Assembly: GCA_015680685.1 (NCBI GenBank)
Contig: MNCI01003697.1
Span: 122,278-186,277, forward strand
DNA from: Gnetum montanum
Lineage: Eukaryota; Streptophyta; Gnetopsida; Gnetales; Gnetaceae
Length of the DNA: 64,000 nucleotides
Reading direction: 5' to 3'
The position numbers and the translations under genes are program-made. Shown here one piece after another: positions 58,190 to 64,000 of the stretch; the first letter of the stretch is position 1, and the number at the start of each line of letters is the position of its first letter. The notes under the pieces are model-generated. The model had not been told where the DNA came from and did not search any database. It saw only the letters and a list, made by a program, of their open reading frames with translations.

Positions 58190-60900
58190 AATGGCAATAA
58201 CTCAAACTACATAACCAATTGCCTAAATATATTGTATTTGACAATGAACGATACAACTTCCTTTGTGAAAAGCTTCAAGTGGGCCAATCATTAGACCACC
58301 AAGAAATAGAAGTGAAGTGTAATTTTGAAATCATTCATTGAAATGAGTAGTTCCTTCCCACCCTTGATGCATTTATCCCACTCACTGACACCTTTAAGTG
58401 GCTCCTAGACCAACTCATTAGGGTAAGTGGGTTGAAAGAGCAAGATGTAGCATCAAACTATGATGAGCCCCTATAGGATGGGTAGGAAGAGCTTGAGTCT
58501 TATTTAGATAGTGGTGTCAAATTTTATGCCTCTGTCTAATAGCCCACCTCTACTTTTATTTCACACCTTTCATAGTCTTCTACCTTCTTGGAGGTAGGTG
58601 CATCACTTCTGCCACCTAAGTCCATGCCTATGGTAGCTAGCCACCAAGTATTGCATGCATAACAAAGTGTAGGGCCTTCTACCACTTTCCCCTTTGTTAT
58701 CTCATCCTATTCTATGTAGCCTTCCATGCTGGCATCCATGATGCCGACACTACCATATGTGCACATGATGCCCATGCCTTAGCCGTAGATAGGTCATGTG
58801 CCTTTCATCCCAATTATCTTACTAGTACCTCTGACAACAGCCTAAGACCCAACCGTGTGGTGGGTTGTGACCTCTGTGCCTATGGCATAGCTATCACACA
58901 TGCCACAATACATGTAATAGTAAGCTTAGCAAGTGTCACATGTGATGGCACAACCCACAACAAGGCTATCAGCTTCTCTGATGGCATCAACAGCAACACA
59001 ACCAATGCAACCCTTTGTGGCATCCCCTAGTTTGGACCAAGCATTCCAACTCATCCAAACTCTCATAGAGGATGTTAGGTGGCTTAAAGTGGCCAACTCA
59101 AAAATGGTCCATGTGATGGGCTTCTATCAAGATGACCCATCAATTTTGTGGTCTCACTGCTAACTTTTCCTCCTGGGGTCCAACTTCCCTAATTCACAAA
59201 ATACAATGATGAGGGGAACTCCAACGCCCACTTGGTAACTTTCCATTCTAAATGCCTACTTTTGCAAGTGTGATCACACATAATCATCTACATCTTTACC
59301 ATGTCCCTAACTAGCAAAGATCTTTATTGGTGCTATGCACTCTCTAGAGCTTCCATTTCAACGTTGGAGGAGCTACTCAACCAATTTGTAACTTGCTTCA
59401 AGTAAAACTTGAAGCCCAAAGCCATACTAGACCAATTAATAAACATTAAGGAAGGGACACTAAAGCCAATACAAAAATTTATACAATGTTGAAGTGCTTC
59501 CCTCAATAAAATTCATGATATGATAGTAGAAACTCTCCTTGTGGCTATCTTTAAGGGTGTAGTAAATGGCTTTATTAAGTCAAAGTTGTACTACTTATCC
59601 CTGCATGCTCTTAGCCTAGCTTTTGCTCAAACGAAGAGCATACAAGACATGGAAAAAGCCAGTAAGAACCTAGCCTATGTGGCCTACAAAAATGCACATG
59701 CAAAAAAGGACAAAGAAAAGGGGAAGGCCACAACAACCATTGTAACTATGACCAATGAAACCAAACCCAACAACACTAAGATAGCGGCCAAGGTGCCTAA
59801 AGCCCTAGCCAACAACAACAAGGCACTAGGTTCTGGCATTACAAGAAAAAACCAACCTACATCATTAGTGGCCACGCGGCAAGCTCCCCAAAGGCCAAAC
59901 TTTGAGTGTAAGGATCACTCAAAGTATACGCCCTTGGCCATTAAGCTGTTTGATGTCTTAGATCATTTGCTTATTGTTGGGTGAATTCAACACAAAAAAA
60001 TGTTGGAAGATGTATGAAAACACCATGAGAGATACTGTGAAGTCCTCAGAAACCCCTCTATGGCTATGCCAAATGAGTCCTTGGTCCCTAAAAACCTCAT
60101 ATTAGACCACTTTTGCAACTACCACTAGTTGCATGACCATGACATAGACTACTACTTGGTGTTAAAAGATGACATTCAATGCATGATTGATTAGAGAAAA
60201 TTAGTTCTTGATGAAAGTAGTCCTATATGGCTAGAAAACTAATCCATGAAGGTCTACAAGGACCCCCTCAATGCCAGCGATGTAGGTTACATCATCAATG
60301 CTATTAGCATTGATGATAATGCAAAATTGACACATGAACCATTTGTGATTTGTGTGCCCTCTAGTGATGCTGGGGCACCAACATCGACTAGACTACAGTC
60401 CCCTTTCATCATCAAAGCACCACCTAAGGTGCCCATGACACTCTTTGTGGTTAGGACCCCACAACACGTTGTAGTGATGGCAACCCAAACACCTTTTGTC
60501 ATTAGGGTGTTAAGATGTGCAAACCCCCCACCTTCTTGGGGTTCGGTGGTGGGAATTGGATCACAGCCTGCCTATCCAAAATCATATACTAAGAGACATG
60601 ATGAGCATCTTGTTGAAAAAATTATTAGGGAGCACATGGAGCTAGGTCCTCCTAAGTTAACCTCCTTATCAGCCATCCCCATGGCCTCATCATCTCAGGC
60701 TATCAACACAAGTGCAAACAACCAACAAACAAGTGCTGAGGATCAAAAAGTATGCTGCACAACCAAAAGTTAAATCTCCTCTCTAGGAGATTCATCTCTT
60801 AGGATGCATGGAGGAGGTAAAGGCCACCAAAACAACAAATGGTGGAAAATATTTCTTCAACATGCTGGCACATGTTAAACAAGATCTAAAATAAAAAAAA
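58190..60900 (+). pseudogene. gag pseudogene of element D
   Basis: An N-terminal YNFLCEKLQVGQSLDHQEIEV-like segment (58250) matches YNFICIKIQASLAVD of C. Later VxGFYQDDPS (59110), then ILxGVVNGFIKSKLYYLS (59550) and NLAYVAYKNAHAKKDKEKGKA match C's gag core. A CNYHxLHDHDIDYYL finger remnant lies near 60115. MKVYKDPLNASDVGYIINAI (60246) and several PFVIRVP-type repeats (60340-60520) follow. Stops are frequent. Confidence 0.8.
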
Positions 60901-60907
60901 CACAACT

Positions 60908-61560
60908 TTGAGCCTATACAACTTGATTATGGCCTCTTCTGCTCATCACGATGCATTGATTCACATGCTGAAATCTCTTCCTATAAAGGAAGATGTTCTA
61001 GCAAACAAAAAATCCATTCATGCTATAATGTTCCCACCCACAACCCAAGAATCAAGGTCAACACCCTTGACACTTTGTGATGAGGTAGTAAAGTTGATCC
61101 TAAGAAGGGTTAGGTGAATAGTGCACCCATGTTTATAAAAATTTGTGTGGGCCAATAAACAATTCATAGGACACACATTGATGATGGGGTAGCAACCAAT
61201 GTCATCCCATTCCTTGTCATTGACAAGCTTGGCCTAGTTGATTAGATAAGGCCAACAATAACAACATGCTTGAAATCCTTCAATGGGACACGTGTTGTTG
61301 TAAAAGGAATAGTCACAATAGATTTCATGGAAAGGGAGCAATTCCACACTAATGCTAGATTCATTGTGGTTGAAGAGATGTTGGGATTCAACCTAATCCT
61401 AGGGAGGTCTTGGCTAGCCCAGCTATGAGCTATTTCTTCAGCAATTCACCAAGAGATACACTTTCCCTATGAAGGTGGAGAGGTAGTGATCTATGGTGAC
61501 AATGTAGGCACCCCCCTCCCTTTGACCATCAACAACGTGAATACAAAATAAGGATCGGAG
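60908..61560 (+). pseudogene. Aspartic protease pseudogene of element D
   Basis: A linker SLYNLIMASSAHHDALIHML matches C. The protease begins near 61130: HIDDGVATNVIPF (active site), TTCLKSFNGTRVVVKGIVT and FNLILGRSWLAQL. Collinear with 31330-30400 of element C. At least four in-frame stops. Followed by a non-coding gap and the 61935-62090 repeats. Confidence 0.8.
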
Positions 61561-61934
61561 ATAGAATTCTCTAAATATGCACCGCTTGCTCAAAGTGAAA
61601 GTCAATACTGTTTGACTAATTTTAAGAAATGAAGCAAAGCGAACGACCTCCCTAAGGGAGCTTTCAAGGAAAAATTGCCATTCTCTACAATAGACGAAGG
61701 CCTAGGGGAATATCATCTTAAGCCTCCTAGGCCTTATGTGCCTCCTAACCCACATCAGGTTAGAAAATAATTACATAACTAAGGCATGCACTTAGTTCAT
61801 CTACATGTTTCACTTACCCTTTATCCTTTGCCTGTACAATTACGATTGCATTACTATCTACATCCTACATTAGTTATGTCATTTCTTTAGTTCATGTGGT
61901 TTTGTTTAGCCTTTTCCAAAAAAACAAAATGTGG

Positions 61935-62090
61935 CCTGGAAAGGCCTTAAACTATCACATGGCCTACTAAGGCCTAAAACTAGAAATCAACTCCCTTTTA
62001 AGTGACGGTCCAAAATGGCCTTAAACTAGTGATGGCCCTTCTTCCACCATGGCCTTAAAGTGGCATGGGGTCCACAAGGGGCCTAATTGC
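61935..62090. repeat. TTTAAGGCC-type repeats of element D
   Basis: Four to five units with GGCCTTAAACTAxxxxATGGCC (the complement of TTTAAGGCC) at the same relative site as 30169-30340 in C, between the protease and the end of the antisense gene. Confidence 0.8.
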
Positions 62091-62294
62091 ATCAGTCAAA
62101 TCATAAGTTAAAATTACAACAACATTACATGAAATACAACAAAATGAGAAGCAAATAATTTTTGCATTTTATTGAATTATCAATAATGTATGTAGTTCAA
62201 GTTTACATCCAAAACATAAAATCTCAAAAAATGAAAAATTTCTTGATAACAGGGCTCCATTTTGGGCATTTTAGCATATAGTGTGTGGTGGGGG
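62091..62294 (-). other. AT-rich 3' flank of the antisense gene in D
   Basis: Equivalent of 29806-30168 in C. It contains the complement of CTTGAACTACATAC and other T/A-rich sequence; no frame. Confidence 0.4.
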
Positions 62295-63610
62295 CTAAGG
62301 TTCTTCCTCTTCCTCTTTGTTCGCTACTCCACTGGGTCCTATGCCATCACCTGGAACCTACATTAAATAGAATGAGATAATGAATTAGCTAATAAATAAA
62401 GTGACATACAACATTATAATAAAGAAAATAAAAATGATGCAAACTAGACGAACCTAAGAAGGGCCTACATCCATGTCTGGGGGCATCTTATTGAGGCCTA
62501 CCTCTAAGCGTCGGAGGATTTCATCTTTCGATAATCTTGTCCAATCCTCCTTGCCAAGGTTAATATCCATGAGGGTTTTTCCATTTTCAATGGCTGTCCA
62601 TGAGGGCAACCTTCACAAAGACCTTGTAGAAGTTACCTCTCCAGAAGGTACAATGATTTATCTCTCTAGGGATCCACTCACCACTATGTTGCTTGTGAAT
62701 AGTTCATAAGCCTGCATTGCATTAATTGCTTTAAGAAATATCTCTTGGCATTGGCACTCCATAGAATCATCTCCATACCTTTTATGATATACTTCATGTT
62801 CTTGTTTATAGTGGTGCTTGTGATTCTTTTTAATCTAGCCCCGCTGGTACACTTTCACACTATAATCCTTCCAATCTTGATTTTTCCTTACTAATAGGTC
62901 CATTTGCAGCTGTTGCTCAATCACCTAGCAAGTGACTTTGTTCTTGCCTGGAACAACTAACCAATACCTAACATAATTAATTTTGATCGTCACATGCTAC
63001 TAGGAAGTCATAGCAAGATTACAAGTCCTCCAATTTTGCCTCCTAGCTTGCCCCCTTTTCTTGAAGCTCCTGCACCCATTTCCATAGGTGCTCATTAACA
63101 TGCCTACACTTCAACAATTCTCTTGCAGAGTATAGTGTGCATTTTCTTACCTCATCATACATGTGATGAGGCACTTGCTCCACTTCTAGGGGAAACTCAG
63201 GCATGATGTCAACCTGGATCACCTTGTTCAGGTCCCACTTAAGCTACAACCTATTCTTACATATTAGGAAAGATAATGTTAGTCACAAACTAAATAATAA
63301 AATTAGTAAAAAATAAAAACTTATATAATAAAATAGATGTACCAATCTTAGGGTTCGTTTGTTTTATATGGTCTATCATATCATCTACCATGCTTTGCAT
63401 GAAGGCAAACTTATTCAAAGCCTCTATCCATGGTTGCATACAGAAGGTGGATGTGGATGTTTGATGTTCAGCAGAAACACCAGTAGCTACAACATAACCC
63501 ACTTTGTGATTATTAGGTAGCTAATAGCCAAGGGTACAAAAAACCAAAAAAGAACCCAAATAAAAAAATGCACTATGTGCACTACCTTCCTTAGTCATAG
63601 CTCAAGATGA
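62295..63610 (-). pseudogene. 3' end of the antisense gene in element D
   Basis: Minus strand, the same position and orientation relative to the element as 28500-29805 in C. The tail reads GIGPSGVANKEEEEEP-stop at 62295 (C: AGPSGVGTHDARG). Upstream: GKTLMDINLGKEDWTRLSKD then EILRRLEVGLN (C: GKALANVDLG, EEEILRRLEFGLG); KKNHKHHYK (C: EKNHKHHYK); EFPLEVEQVPHHMYDEV (C: ALPPEVEQIPRPVYDDV); and MQSMVDDMIDHIKQTNPKIG (C: TSIVDEVVERIxQAHPKIG). GT donors sit at the same residues, for example after PKIG. Interrupted by stops. Confidence 0.75.
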
Positions 63611-64000
63611 TCGCAACAACGATGGTGGTCCTTGCCCAAGGTAGGCTACCCTCAAAAGCCCAAAACCATAAAGTAAACAAGAAACAAGAAAAAGAAATTA
63701 CAAGGGTAAAGCATAGTGCCTTACCTAGCTAATGACATCTTTTTGTAGTCCTCTATATGCACCTTGGCAAGGTGCTTTAGTGTGCATTCTCCTTCATCCA
63801 CATTGGTTAGGCCAAGGTTTTGGCATTTACTATGGCGCATCATGGTTAATTATCACACTCTTGCTTTCTTTTTTCCTCTCTATTAAGCTCTAGCTTCCAC
63901 TCTATCATCACTATGCTTTGTCTCCCTTCACCTTAGCCACGCTACATTTGTTGATTGTTTGCTTTAACTTTGAAAATAACAAGTTTACTATGGTAAAACC
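63611..64000 (-). other. Continuation of the antisense gene region, unresolved
   Basis: By comparison with C this should hold exon 5 and earlier parts. I see a weak match near 63660-63600 (a LGQGPPS-like segment against LGDPPSP) but no secure exon ends. The window stops before the HAD-like exons. Confidence 0.35.

Larger units (their letters stand above)
56696..64000 (+). mobile_element. Tat-lineage element D, 5' part with antisense gene
   Basis: Plus strand: LTR, primer site, gag, protease, TTTAAGGCC-type repeats, then the 3' end of the antisense gene on the minus strand. It runs off the window before RT. Same order as element C and the same primer site, but much more decayed and AT-rich. 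Inserted in LTR E. Confidence 0.85.

Overview
This window is nuclear DNA of a land plant with a large, repeat-rich genome. I cannot name the species; a gymnosperm or a similarly repeat-laden lineage would fit, but that is inference. I recognise no free-standing host gene. Almost everything is nested LTR retrotransposons of four kinds: decayed Athila-like Ty3 elements, Tat-lineage Ty3 elements (dual RNase H), a decayed Ty3 chromovirus, and one Ty1/copia element. Single Ns at 1097, 1893, 2235 and 42750 look like contig joins.

Layout. 1-1635: AT-rich, unresolved. 1636-5417 plus 15348-18445: a minus-strand Athila-like element (I) with a 3' LTR, non-coding 3' region and a gag pseudogene. It is interrupted by a solo LTR (H, 3406-4269) and by a full-length plus-strand Athila-like element (A, 5423-15342) that keeps a perfect CCTCT target duplication. 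18446-40834: a 22-kb minus-strand Tat-like composite (C). 40835-44243: the 3' half of a plus-strand Athila-like element (B) that lost its RT-integrase. 44244-45417 and 51730-about 55860: a minus-strand chromovirus (G) split by a minus-strand copia element (F, 45418-51729). 55868-56695: an Athila-type LTR (E) cut by a plus-strand Tat-like element (D) that runs from 56696 past the window end.

The most unusual content is in C. Between its protease (30350-31117) and reverse transcriptase (about 23555-24760) lies a 5-kb cassette holding a multi-exon gene on the opposite strand (25536-29805). I can trace eight exons with GT-AG junctions. The reading frame carries across every junction I tested, although stop codons and one frame change have since broken the gene. 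Exons 2-3 resemble the FCP1/NIF class of HAD phosphatases with the catalytic aspartate motifs lost; the remainder is unrecognised. The gene has its own TATA palindrome and a repeat-filled first intron, and 30-bp TTTAAGGCC repeats lie on both sides. Element D, a diverged relative, carries the 3' end of the same gene at the same place and in the same antisense orientation, with matching exon ends. The cassette is therefore an inherited part of this retrotransposon family.

C is also structurally odd. Its two LTRs belong to different subfamilies, there is no target duplication, and its flanks are Athila-like elements in opposite orientations. Its 5' part contains three successive LTR-end/PBS/leader/gag-start modules. 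This points to recombination or template switching between related elements, or to an assembly join. A short CGTATACG-type motif recurs through all its non-coding compartments: LTRs, leaders, and the antisense gene's 5' region and first intron.
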